Shown: positions 1 through 6,958 of the stretch, piece after piece
How the letters are laid out: each line of letters starts with the position of its first letter
How positions within the stretch are numbered: position 1 is the first letter of the stretch
Assembly (NCBI GenBank): GCA_003242685.1
Contig: QGVD01000082.1
Location: 1-14,423 of the forward strand
DNA: 14,423 bases
Direction: 5' to 3'
Source: Pseudomonadota bacterium
GTDB lineage: Bacteria; Pseudomonadota; Gammaproteobacteria; Steroidobacterales; Steroidobacteraceae
Notes under the pieces: model-generated
What the model saw: only the letters and a program-made list of their open reading frames with translations
Told to the model about the DNA's origin: nothing
Databases searched by the model: none
Translations under genes and position numbers: made by a program

Positions 1-1317
1 CCCCCGTCACACCGCCCCCTTTCCGGCCCTCCCTCCCCCCTGTTTCCCCCGTTTCACCAAGCCCGGGGTCCTGCCCGGGCCCCGGACCAGGCGCCCGGCC
101 CCCTTGAGGACGACGACGCCACCGTAACGTGCGACGAGCCTGTCGAGCGCAGCGAGTCGATCGCGCTGTATCTCGTCGGAGCGCACGCCGAGGAGCCGGC
201 CCGCCTCTCCCGGATGCGGCGTCAGGATCCAGTCCTCACGCGGCGATGTTCCGGTCTCGGCGATCAGATTGAGCGCGTCCGCGTCGAGCACGAGCGGCTT
301 TCCGGAGCCGAGCACGGCATCGAGCATCGCGCGCGCCCACTCGCTGCGGCCGAGACCGGGTCCTGCCGCGATGACATCGGCACGATCGATCGCCTCGGCG
401 ATCTCGTCCGGCTTCGTCACGCCGAGACAGATGAGCTCCGGACGGCCTGCCACGATGGCCGCGACGTTCTCCGGCGCAACCGCTACCGTGACGAGCCCCG
501 CTCCCACGCGCAGGCACGCCTCGCCGGCGAGCCGCGACGCACCTGGCATTCCGTATCCGCTCCCGACGATCAGCACGCGTCCGAAATCGCCCTTGTGTGC
601 GCCACGCGGACGCCGCGGCAGCGCTGCATGGATCTCGGCTTCAGTGATGCGCTCGAGACGCGGCGCGAACTCGGGCGTCGGCGGAACGCTGATCTCGAGA
701 TCGTCGAAGAACACCGTTCCGGCGTGCACGGGCCCGTCGCCGATGAAGAGCCCGGTCTTGAGACCGACGAAAGTGACGGTGCAGTCCGCGGTCACGGCCG
801 CCCCGAGCGCGACGCCTGCATCGCTGTCGAGCCCGGAGGGCACGTCGATGGAGAACACGGGACGCTGTGCCGCGTTGATGGCGCGGATCACCTCCGCGGC
901 TTCGGGGCGCACGGTGCTCTTCAGTCCGGTTCCGAGCAGCGCATCGACGATCACCTCGCCTTCGCCGAGGAGGTCCGGCGAGAAAGGCACGATGCGGCCG
1001 CCGCTCGAGGCAAAGTCCTCGCAGGCCTGGCGCGCGTCGCCCTGCAGCTTCTCGGGCGGCACTGCAGCGAGCACCGTGACAGTGAAGCCTGCGGCCTGCG
1101 CGAAGCGCGCGAGCACGTATCCGTCCCCGCCGTTGTTGCCGCCTCCGCAGACGATCACCACGCTGTACGCGGTAGGCCAGCGGATGCGCAGAAAACGCAG
1201 CGCCGCCTCGCCCGCGCGCTTCATGAGCGTGTAGCCGGGAATGCCGAGCGTCTCGATCGCGTAAGCATCGAGGGCGCGCACCTGCGCAGTGGAATACACG
1301 ACCGTCGGCAGTGCCAT
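1..1317 (-). CDS. nnr: Bifunctional NAD(P)H-hydrate epimerase / ADP-dependent dehydratase (3' end lost at window edge)
   Basis: Repairs damaged hydrated nicotinamide cofactors in the cytosol. The N-terminal YjeF_N domain (about residues 1-225) epimerises R- and S-NAD(P)HX. The C-terminal ADP-dependent dehydratase domain (from about 235) restores NAD(P)H. Visible motifs are GGGNNGGDGY (58-67), the SIDVPSGLDSD segment (157-166), AHKGDFGRV (240-248), AGPGLG (318-323), LDADALNL (344-351) and TPHPGEAGRLLG (366-377). I chose the ATG at 1317 because MALPTVVYSTAQVRALD begins as family members do; the GTG upstream at 1356 would run into queG. An in-frame stop at 7-9 gives only 436 residues, against roughly 490-515 for the family. 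The last 15 or so codons look like a corrupted copy of the conserved GNPGMxSxGTGDVLTG region, so the stop is probably a sequence artefact and the gene should continue to the left. It is divergent from queG, as in E. coli yjeF/yjeS. Confidence 0.93.
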
Positions 1318-1323
1318 TGCCTG

Positions 1324-1329
1324 ATTATA
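1324..1329 (-). promoter_or_regulatory. Candidate -10 box for nnr, possibly giving a leaderless mRNA
   Basis: The minus strand reads TATAAT here, a perfect sigma70 -10 hexamer. Six bases separate it from the nnr ATG at 1317. With normal -10 to +1 spacing the transcript would start at or beside the A of the ATG. No Shine-Dalgarno sequence is properly spaced (the only AGG lies 3 nt from the ATG). A -35 is not obvious; GCGACA at 1349-1354 is a weak match with a 19-bp spacer. Confidence 0.5.
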
Positions 1330-1331
1330 CT
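1326..1331 (+). promoter_or_regulatory. Candidate -10 box for queG, overlapping the nnr -10 box
   Basis: The plus strand reads TATACT (5 of 6 matches), again exactly six bases before an ATG, that of queG at 1338. It overlaps the minus-strand TATAAT by four bases, forming an 8-bp shared element in the middle of the 20-bp gap. No -35 match is seen at 16-18 bp, so the call rests on the -10 and on the symmetry with nnr. Confidence 0.4.
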
Positions 1332-1337
1332 GAGCCC

Positions 1338-2420
1338 ATGACACATCCTGTCGCATCGGGTGCGACGCTCGATCTCGCCGCAGTCAAGCGCGAGCTCGTC
1401 GAGCGCGCCCGCGCGCTCGGCTTCGATGCCGTCGGCGTGGCGGGAATCGATCTCCCCGAGGACGAGCGGCATCTCCTCGACTGGCTGGCCGCGGGCTTCC
1501 ACGGCGAGATGGGCTACATGGAGCGCCATGGCGTCATGCGCAGCCGGCCGCAGGAGCTCGCGCCCGGCACGGTGCGCGTCGTGAGCGTGCGCATGAACTA
1601 CTGGCCGGCGGACGCCGCCGATGCGCGTGAAGTGCTCGCGGACGGTGCACGTGCCTATGTCTCGCGATACGCCATGGGCAGGGACTACCACAAGGTGATG
1701 CGGCGGGCGCTCGCGAAGCTCGCCGAGGAGCTGCGCGGGAAGGTGGGACCCTTCGGCTATCGGGTGTGCGTGGACAGCGCGCCGGTGCTCGAGAAGGCGC
1801 TCGCACGCAACGCGGGACTCGGCTGGATCGGCAAGCACACCAACCTCATAGCGCGCGACGCGGGTTCGTATTTCTTTCTCGGCGAGATACTCACCGACCT
1901 GCCGCTGCCGATCGATGCGCCCGCAAGCGCGCACTGCGGCACGTGCCGGGCGTGCATCGACGCCTGTCCGACCGGCGCGATCGTCGCACCCTACCGCCTC
2001 GATGCACGGCGCTGCATCTCGTACCTCACCATCGAGCACCACGGGTCCATTCCGGTGGAGCACCGCAAGGCGATCGGGAATCGCATCTACGGCTGCGACG
2101 ACTGCCAGCTCGTCTGCCCGTGGAACAAGTTCGCGCGTGCGGCGACACATCCCGACTTCGCGGTACGCAATCGCCTGGACAGCGCGAGTCTCGTCGCGCT
2201 CTTCGCGTGGACCGAGAGCGAGTTCGACGAGCGCACGCGCGGCTCCGCGATCCATCGCATCGGCTACGAGCGCTGGTCCCGCAACATCGCAACGGCTCTC
2301 GGCAATGCGCCCACGAGCGAAGCCGTGATCGCCGCGCTCGCTGCACGGCGCGACGACCCTTCGCCGCTCGTGCGCGAGCACGTCGCGTGGGCGCTCGCGC
2401 AGCACGGTGCGGCTGCGTGA
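1338..2420 (+). CDS. queG: Epoxyqueuosine reductase QueG
   Basis: Catalyses the last step of queuosine synthesis, reducing epoxyqueuosine to queuosine at the tRNA wobble position with cobalamin and two [4Fe-4S] clusters, in the cytosol. The sequence shows the conserved VDSAPVLEKALARNAG segment with the likely catalytic Asp at about 146. It has one ferredoxin-like set, CGTCRACIDACPTGAI (Cys 200, 203, 206, 210), and a second, Cys226 plus CDDCQLVCPWN (Cys 253, 256, 260). The C-terminal 80 or so residues look like the HEAT-type repeat of QueG. The 360-residue length fits the family (E. coli 379). I prefer the ATG at 1338 over the GTG at 1311, which lies inside nnr. It is convergent with panC, whose stop lies 21 bp beyond. 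No queA or tgt is nearby. Confidence 0.95.
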   Translation: MTHPVASGATLDLAAVKRELVERARALGFDAVGVAGIDLPEDERHLLDWLAAGFHGEMGYMERHGVMRSRPQELAPGTVRVVSVRMNYWPADAADAREVLADGARAYVSRYAMGRDYHKVMRRALAKLAEELRGKVGPFGYRVCVDSAPVLEKALARNAGLGWIGKHTNLIARDAGSYFFLGEILTDLPLPIDAPASAHCGTCRACIDACPTGAIVAPYRLDARRCISYLTIEHHGSIPVEHRKAIGNRIYGCDDCQLVCPWNKFARAATHPDFAVRNRLDSASLVALFAWTESEFDERTRGSAIHRIGYERWSRNIATALGNAPTSEAVIAALAARRDDPSPLVREHVAWALAQHGAAA

Positions 2421-2441
2421 CACCCGGCGGGAAGCGCTGCT

Positions 2442-3290
2442 TCAGCGGCTGACGCGCAGATTGTCGATGAGGCGCGCCCTGCCGATGCGGGCGGCGGTGA
2501 GCACCACGAGCTCGCGCGCCCCGGGTTGCGGCTCCGAGAGATCGTCCGCGGTGCGGACGGCGAAGTAGTCCGGCCTGAAGCCCACGCGCTTGAGCGTCTC
2601 GTAACCTTCGCGCTCGATCGCGGCGTAATCGTCGCTGCCCTGAAGCAGCCGATCGACTGCGACCCGCAGCGCGCGATGGATCGCAGGCGCGATGCGCCGC
2701 TCTTCTGCAGTGAGGTACTGGTTGCGCGAGCTCAGCGCGAGACCGTCGGGCTCGCGCACGGTGGGCGCGCTGACGATCTCGATCGGCAGACACAGATCGG
2801 CAGTGAGCCGGCGGATGATCGTGAGCTGCTGATAGTCCTTCTCGCCGAACACCGCGATGTCGGGCTGAACGATGTTGAACAGCTTCGTCACGACCGTGGC
2901 GACGCCTTCGAAGTGCCCGGGACGGAACTCGCCGCACAGAATCTTCGAAAGCCTCGGCACCTCCACGCGCGTCGAGTTCTCGTAGCCCGCCGGGTAGATC
3001 TCCGCGACGTCGGGCATGAACATGAGATCGCAGCCCGCGGCCTCGAGCATGCGCTCGTCCTCGCGCGGCGTACGCGGGTAATGCGCGAAGTCCTCGTTCG
3101 GTCCGAACTGCATCGGATTGACGAAGATGCTCGCGACGAAGCGGTCTCCGCGGCGCCTCGCGACCTCCATGAGACTGAGATGACCCGCGTGGAGATTCCC
3201 CATCGTGGGGACGAAGGCGACGCGTTCGCCCGCACGCCGCCATGCGCGCACGCGCTCTCGAACCGCCGCGATCGTGGTCACGGTGTCCAT
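2442..3290 (-). CDS. panC: Pantothenate synthetase (pantoate--beta-alanine ligase)
   Basis: Condenses pantoate with beta-alanine, using ATP through a pantoyl-adenylate, to make pantothenate for CoA; cytosolic. The 282 residues match the family. Visible are FVPTMGNLHAGH (26-37), which carries the HIGH-like nucleotide motif, IFVNPMQFGPNEDF (55-68), VFGEKDYQQL (147-156) and the KMSKS-like SSRNQYL (187-193). The ATG at 3290 follows AGCAGG at a sensible distance. The gene lies 16 bp after panB and is probably the last gene of the pcnB operon. The next gene, queG, is convergent, so panD, often a neighbour of panC, is not adjacent here. Confidence 0.97.
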   Translation of the reverse strand: MDTVTTIAAVRERVRAWRRAGERVAFVPTMGNLHAGHLSLMEVARRRGDRFVASIFVNPMQFGPNEDFAHYPRTPREDERMLEAAGCDLMFMPDVAEIYPAGYENSTRVEVPRLSKILCGEFRPGHFEGVATVVTKLFNIVQPDIAVFGEKDYQQLTIIRRLTADLCLPIEIVSAPTVREPDGLALSSRNQYLTAEERRIAPAIHRALRVAVDRLLQGSDDYAAIEREGYETLKRVGFRPDYFAVRTADDLSEPQPGARELVVLTAARIGRARLIDNLRVSR

Positions 3291-3306
3291 GCGCGCCTGC
3301 TTTCGG

Positions 3307-4134
3307 TCAGAAGCAGTGCTCGGGAGCCGGGTACTCGCCCGACTTCACCGCCCGCACGTAGCGTTTGAGCGCGTCGAGGTTGCTCGATGCGCCCTCCATG
3401 AAATTGCGTACGAAACGCGGCTTGCGGCCCTGCGTGATGTCGAGGACGTCGTAGAGCACGAGGATCTGGCCGTCCGTGTGCGGACCCGCTCCGATACCGA
3501 TCACGGGCACCTCGAGCTCCGCCGTGATCGCCTGCCCGAGCTGTGCCGGAACGCATTCGAGCAGCACCATGTCGGCGCCTGCGGCCTCGAGCTCGCGCGC
3601 GTTGCGGAGCATCCGCTCCGCCGCGTCCGGATCCCTCCCCTGCACCCGGAATCCTCCGGTCTTGTGCACCGACTGGGGCTTGAGTCCGAGGTGCGCGCAC
3701 ACCGCGATGTCGTGGTTCGCCAGGAACTCGACGATCTCCACCTGACCCGGCCCGCTCTCGAGCTTGACCATCTTGGCGCCGCCCTCCTGCATGAGCCGCA
3801 CGGAGTTCGTCAGCGCCTGCTCCTTCGACGGATAGCTCATGAAGGGCATGTCCGCGATGAGGAACGGCCGATGCAGACCGCGTGCGACCGCGCGGCAGTG
3901 GTAGACGATGTGGTCCATCGTCACGGGCACGGTCGTGTCGTGTCCCTGGATGACCATGCCGAGGGAATCACCGACCAGGACCACGTCCGTGTCCGCCTCG
4001 TCGACCAGGATCGCGAAACTCGCGTCGTAGCACGTGAGGCAGGCGATCTTCTCGCCCCTCTGCTTCATGGCGTCGAGGGTGGCGAGGGTTACCGGCGGTC
4101 GCGCGGAATCGCGGAGCTGCAGATGGGTGTACAT
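3307..4134 (-). CDS. panB: 3-methyl-2-oxobutanoate hydroxymethyltransferase (ketopantoate hydroxymethyltransferase)
   Basis: Transfers a one-carbon unit from methylene-tetrahydrofolate to alpha-ketoisovalerate, making ketopantoate, the first committed step to pantothenate. Conserved metal and catalytic positions are present: VGDSLGM (Asp56), IADMPFMSYP (Asp95), KLESG (Glu126) and LLECVP (Glu193, the likely catalytic residue), plus IGIGAGPHTDGQ (212-223). Starting at the ATG at 4134 gives 275 residues, close to the E. coli length of 264. A start at 4173 would add 13 residues unlike the family. The upstream Shine-Dalgarno is weak. The 66-bp gap before it contains a 12-bp palindrome and a poor promoter match. 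Its need for a folate cofactor fits its place after folK. Confidence 0.96.
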   Translation of the reverse strand: MYTHLQLRDSARPPVTLATLDAMKQRGEKIACLTCYDASFAILVDEADTDVVLVGDSLGMVIQGHDTTVPVTMDHIVYHCRAVARGLHRPFLIADMPFMSYPSKEQALTNSVRLMQEGGAKMVKLESGPGQVEIVEFLANHDIAVCAHLGLKPQSVHKTGGFRVQGRDPDAAERMLRNARELEAAGADMVLLECVPAQLGQAITAELEVPVIGIGAGPHTDGQILVLYDVLDITQGRKPRFVRNFMEGASSNLDALKRYVRAVKSGEYPAPEHCF

Positions 4135-4146
4135 AGCTTTGCCTGT

Positions 4147-4158
4147 GGCGCCGGCGCC
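4147..4158. repeat. 12-bp perfect GC palindrome in the panB leader
   Basis: GGCGCCGGCGCC is its own reverse complement and ends 12 bases before the panB start codon, in the only sizeable gap inside the folK-panC gene run. It could be a protein site, a small hairpin at the panB ribosome-binding region, or simply GC-rich sequence. Confidence 0.3.
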
Positions 4159-4200
4159 GCAAGCATGACGCACCGGGCGCGCGCGTTCAACCTGCGCCGC

Positions 4201-4926
4201 CTAGAACGAGCGGTGACGCATGGGATTGTAGTACAAGCGGCCGCGTCTCATCCGCGTGATGGCGGCGAGAAGCTCTTCGTAGTCCGCCTCGTTGTTGATG
4301 GGGTCGATGGACGCCGCATTGACGATGAGGAGCGGCGCGTCGTCGTACTCGTGGAAGAAGCGCGCATACGCCTCGTTGAGCCGCTCGAGATAGCCGCGGT
4401 CGATGTTCTGCTCGTAGTCGATGCCGCGCCGGCTGATGCGCTCCAGCAGCACGCCGACCGGAGCCTGGAGGTAGACCACGAGATCCGGCTTCGGCGCGTT
4501 GATGCCGAGCTTCTCGTACACCTGCTCGTAGAGCTGGTACTCCGCCTCGTCGAGCGTGATGCGCGCGAAGAGACGGTCCTTCTCGAGGAGATAGTCCGCC
4601 ACGCGCACCGGCGCGAAGAGGTCCTGCTGCGACAGCGCCGAGAGCTGCTGCGCGCGCTGGAACAGGAAATAGAGCTGCGCGGGGAAGGCTCCCGCACGCG
4701 GATTGCGGTAGAAGCGTTCGAGGAACGGGTTCTGCTCGGCCTGCTCCAGAACCAGCTCCGCGGACAGGCTCCGACCCAGACGGCGCGCGAGACTCGTCTT
4801 GCCGACGCCGATGGGACCTTCGACCACGATGAACCGGTGCGCGACCTCCCCGCCGCGGGCGCCGATTCCCGACGTGGCCCTCGCGCGGGTGTCGGTGCCT
4901 GGTGCCTCTTCGTCGGTGACAGTCAT
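4201..4926 (-). CDS. Deoxynucleoside kinase (deoxyadenosine/deoxyguanosine kinase family)
   Basis: Probably phosphorylates deoxynucleosides in the cytosol for dNTP salvage; the substrate cannot be read from sequence. After about 30 poorly conserved residues comes RFIVVEGPIGVGKTSLARRL with a P-loop (Gly37 to Thr44). Later come an EKDRLF segment, matching the DRS/ERS-like motif of the dNK/thymidine kinase 2 family, an arginine-rich lid (ERISRRGIDYEQNI) and a C-terminal end rich in Arg and Tyr. The 241 residues are slightly longer than typical bacterial members because of the N-terminal extension. The ATG at 4924-4926 overlaps the folK stop as ATGA, so translation is probably coupled. A dNK between folK and panB is known in several proteobacteria. 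The extension could be trimmed if a later start is used, but no later ATG lies before the P-loop. Confidence 0.9.
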   Translation of the reverse strand: MTVTDEEAPGTDTRARATSGIGARGGEVAHRFIVVEGPIGVGKTSLARRLGRSLSAELVLEQAEQNPFLERFYRNPRAGAFPAQLYFLFQRAQQLSALSQQDLFAPVRVADYLLEKDRLFARITLDEAEYQLYEQVYEKLGINAPKPDLVVYLQAPVGVLLERISRRGIDYEQNIDRGYLERLNEAYARFFHEYDDAPLLIVNAASIDPINNEADYEELLAAITRMRRGRLYYNPMRHRSF

Positions 4927-5432
4927 GAATGCGCCGTGCGGTCCTGAAGGAGCCAGATTCCGTCGGGTGCGACGCGACTTGCGAGCTCGGCAACGCGTCC
5001 GAGCCCGGGGACGTCGAGATCCGGAGCGATTTCGGCGAGAGGATACAGAACGAAGTTCCGCTCCACTATCCCGGGATGCGGCAATGTGAGCTGCGGCTCG
5101 TTGCGCCGCTCGTGCCCGTACACGAGCAGATCGAGATCGATCACGCGCGGCCCCCAGCGTTCGCGTTGCTCGGGTCGGCCGAACTCCGCTTCGATGGCGC
5201 GCAGCTCCCGAAGGAGCCGCAGAGGCTCGAGCTGCGTGAGGAGCCCTGCGACCGCGTTGACGAAGTCCGGCTGCGGCACCGGGCCGAAAGGACGCGATCC
5301 GTAGAGTCTCGACATCGCGACGAGTCGCGTCGCTGGCAGCGCCGCGAGCCGCTCGCGCGCCTCGAGGACACGTGCGGCAGGCTCACCGAGATTGCTGCCG
5401 ATCCCCACGTACGCGGGAAACCAGGTCGCCAT
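4923..5432 (-). CDS. folK: 2-amino-4-hydroxy-6-hydroxymethyldihydropteridine pyrophosphokinase (HPPK)
   Basis: Transfers pyrophosphate from ATP to 6-hydroxymethyl-7,8-dihydropterin in folate synthesis; cytosolic. The 169-residue protein has the N-terminal AYVGIGSNLG (7-16), the substrate loop SRLYGSRPFGP (41-51), FVNAVAGL (57-64) and the HPPK signature RWGPRVIDLDLL (92-103), with the two Mg2+-binding Asp at 99 and 101. HPGIVERNFVLYPL (119-132) is also typical. The gap to the pcnB stop is only 9 bp, with no good Shine-Dalgarno in front, so it probably depends on ribosomes arriving from pcnB. Its stop codon overlaps the next gene's ATG. Confidence 0.96.
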   Translation of the reverse strand: MATWFPAYVGIGSNLGEPAARVLEARERLAALPATRLVAMSRLYGSRPFGPVPQPDFVNAVAGLLTQLEPLRLLRELRAIEAEFGRPEQRERWGPRVIDLDLLVYGHERRNEPQLTLPHPGIVERNFVLYPLAEIAPDLDVPGLGRVAELASRVAPDGIWLLQDRTAHS

Positions 5433-5441
5433 GTCCGCGGA

Positions 5442-6881
5442 TCAGGTGGGATTCGAGGGACGCCGCCGGCGCCGCCGGCGGCGCTTCCGCGGCGCTTCCG
5501 GACGGCTCTTCTGCCCTGCGAGCTCGTCCGCCATCCGCACTCGCTCTTCCGCGGAAACCTCCTGGATGCGCGTCCACCACTGCGCCATCTCGGCGGGAGC
5601 GAGCCCCTGCTCCGCGCGCAGGAGCAGGAGGTCATACGCGGCCCTGAAGCGCGGATGCTCGAGCAGGCGCAGCGCGCGCCGGCCGCGCGGATGCTCGAGC
5701 CGCGGCTGCAGTGCGATCATCTCGCGCACGCCGAGCGTGAAGCGACGCGGGATGGCGATGTGCACCTGCGCTTCGCGGATCGCACGGTCGCACGCATCGA
5801 GAATCGTCGCCTGCTCGTGCCAGCGCTCGGGCGGCGCGCTCTCGATGGCCTGCGCTATCGGCCCGTAGAGCAGGACCGCGAAGAGGAAGGTCGGCGTGAC
5901 GGGCTTGCCTTCGAGCACGCGCGAGTCGGTGTTGCGCAGTCCCTGCATGACCAGTTTCTCGACGAGACTTCCCGGATGCGCGTCGAGATACGCCGCGACG
6001 GTGGGCAGCAGCGTCTCGAGCAGACCGCGCCGGCGCAGAACCTCGAGACTGCGCGCACCGTGTCCGGTGAGGAAGAGCTTCAGCGTCTCGTCGAAGAGCC
6101 TCGCTGCGGGAACTGCGGCGAGGAGCCCTTTCAGGCGCGGGATGGGCTCCGCCGTCGCCTCGTCGACGGTGAAACCGAGCTTCGCTTCGAAGCGGGCGGC
6201 GCGCAGCATGCGCACCGGGTCCTCGCGATAGCGCGTCTCCGGATCGCCGATGAGCCGCAGGCGCCGTGCGGCGATGTCCTCCACCCCGCCGACGTAATCC
6301 CACACCGAGAAGTCGGCGATGTTGTAGTAGAGCGCGTTCGCGGTGAAATCGCGCCGCCAGACGTCCTCGTCGATCGTGCCGTAGACGTTGTCGCGCAGGA
6401 TGCGGCCGTGCTCGTCCAGGACCCGCTCCTCGCCGTTTCCCGAATCCTCCTCGAGCTCCGTCGCGAGAGGCTCGTCGATCTCCGGCGCCTCTCCGTCCTC
6501 GGGATCGGCATCCGGCAGCGGCTCTTCGCTCTGCAGGGGAGCGCTCGAGGCGCGGAAGGTCGCCACCTCGACGATCTCGCGTCCGAAGTAGACGTGCGCA
6601 AGGCGGAACCTGCGCCCGACGAGACGGCAGTTGCGGAAGAGCTTCTTGATCTCCTCCGGCAGGGCGTTCGTGACGACGTCGAAGTCCTTCGGTGGAACCC
6701 CGAGAAGCAGGTCACGCACGCAGCCACCCACCAGGAAGGCCTGATAGCCCGCGTCCCGCAACCGGTAGAGCACACGCAACGCGTTCGGCGAGATTGCCGA
6801 GCGGGAAATGATGTGCTCTGACCGGGGAATGATCCGTGGACCGGGCGCTGGTGTATTGGCCTGCGCGGTAGGGGCGTTCAA
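5442..6881 (-). CDS. pcnB: Poly(A) polymerase I, TTG start
   Basis: Adds 3' poly(A) tails to bacterial RNAs and so promotes their decay. The nucleotidyltransferase core shows VGGCVRDLLLG (51-61), KDFDVVTNA (65-73) with catalytic Asp66 and Asp68, FRNCRLVGRRFRLAHV (82-97), RRDFTANALYYN (176-187) and RYREDPVRMLRAARFEAKLG. A neck/body region follows, with EHPRFRAAYDLLLLRAE, then an Arg-rich tail (about RKRRRRRRRR). The conserved IIPRSEHIISR near residues 17-27 must be included. An in-frame TAG at 6894-6896 and the lack of any other ATG, GTG or TTG before that segment leave the TTG at 6881 as the start. An acidic stretch (about 118-159) lies between the FRA and LRDN motifs and seems longer than in E. 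coli. It is the first gene of the operon, divergent from tRNA-Glu. Confidence 0.95.
   Translation of the reverse strand: MNAPTAQANTPAPGPRIIPRSEHIISRSAISPNALRVLYRLRDAGYQAFLVGGCVRDLLLGVPPKDFDVVTNALPEEIKKLFRNCRLVGRRFRLAHVYFGREIVEVATFRASSAPLQSEEPLPDADPEDGEAPEIDEPLATELEEDSGNGEERVLDEHGRILRDNVYGTIDEDVWRRDFTANALYYNIADFSVWDYVGGVEDIAARRLRLIGDPETRYREDPVRMLRAARFEAKLGFTVDEATAEPIPRLKGLLAAVPAARLFDETLKLFLTGHGARSLEVLRRRGLLETLLPTVAAYLDAHPGSLVEKLVMQGLRNTDSRVLEGKPVTPTFLFAVLLYGPIAQAIESAPPERWHEQATILDACDRAIREAQVHIAIPRRFTLGVREMIALQPRLEHPRGRRALRLLEHPRFRAAYDLLLLRAEQGLAPAEMAQWWTRIQEVSAEERVRMADELAGQKSRPEAPRKRRRRRRRRPSNPT
5461..5483 (-). other. GC-only 9-bp hairpin at the end of pcnB, just before folK
   Basis: CGCCGCCGG (5461-5469) pairs perfectly with CCGGCGGCG (5475-5483) around a 5-nt loop, using only G and C. 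In the mRNA it ends 16 nt before the pcnB stop and 28 nt before the folK ATG. It lies in the codons for the Arg-rich tail, so part of the symmetry may follow from CGG/CGC repetition. No U-run follows, so it is not a standard terminator. Confidence 0.45.
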
Positions 6882-6899
6882 TCTCGTAGCTTTCTACAC

Positions 6900-6927
6900 T
6901 TGAGCAAGCAGTGAAGCCCCATATAAT
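6900..6927 (+). promoter_or_regulatory. Sigma70-type promoter for tRNA-Glu
   Basis: A -35 TTGAGC (6900-6905) and a perfect -10 TATAAT (6922-6927) are separated by 16 bp, followed by a GC-rich GCGCGC discriminator typical of stringently controlled stable-RNA promoters. The expected start is near 6934, about 25 nt before the mature tRNA 5' end. The -10 also reads TATTAT on the opposite strand (6923-6928) and may fire toward pcnB. Confidence 0.8.
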
Positions 6928-6958
6928 AGCGCGCTCTCCGGATCAGGCCGGAAACTGC

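Noticed and set aside
2421..2460. Hairpin-like sequence between queG and panC as a shared terminator
   Set aside because: GAAGC/GCTTC with a 3-nt loop is short, overlaps the panC end and has no T-run on either strand. It is too weak to call.
3205..6821. Long plus-strand frames opposite panB, dNK, folK and pcnB
   Set aside because: They are antisense to well-recognised enzymes, with Arg/Glu/His-rich composition and no family features.
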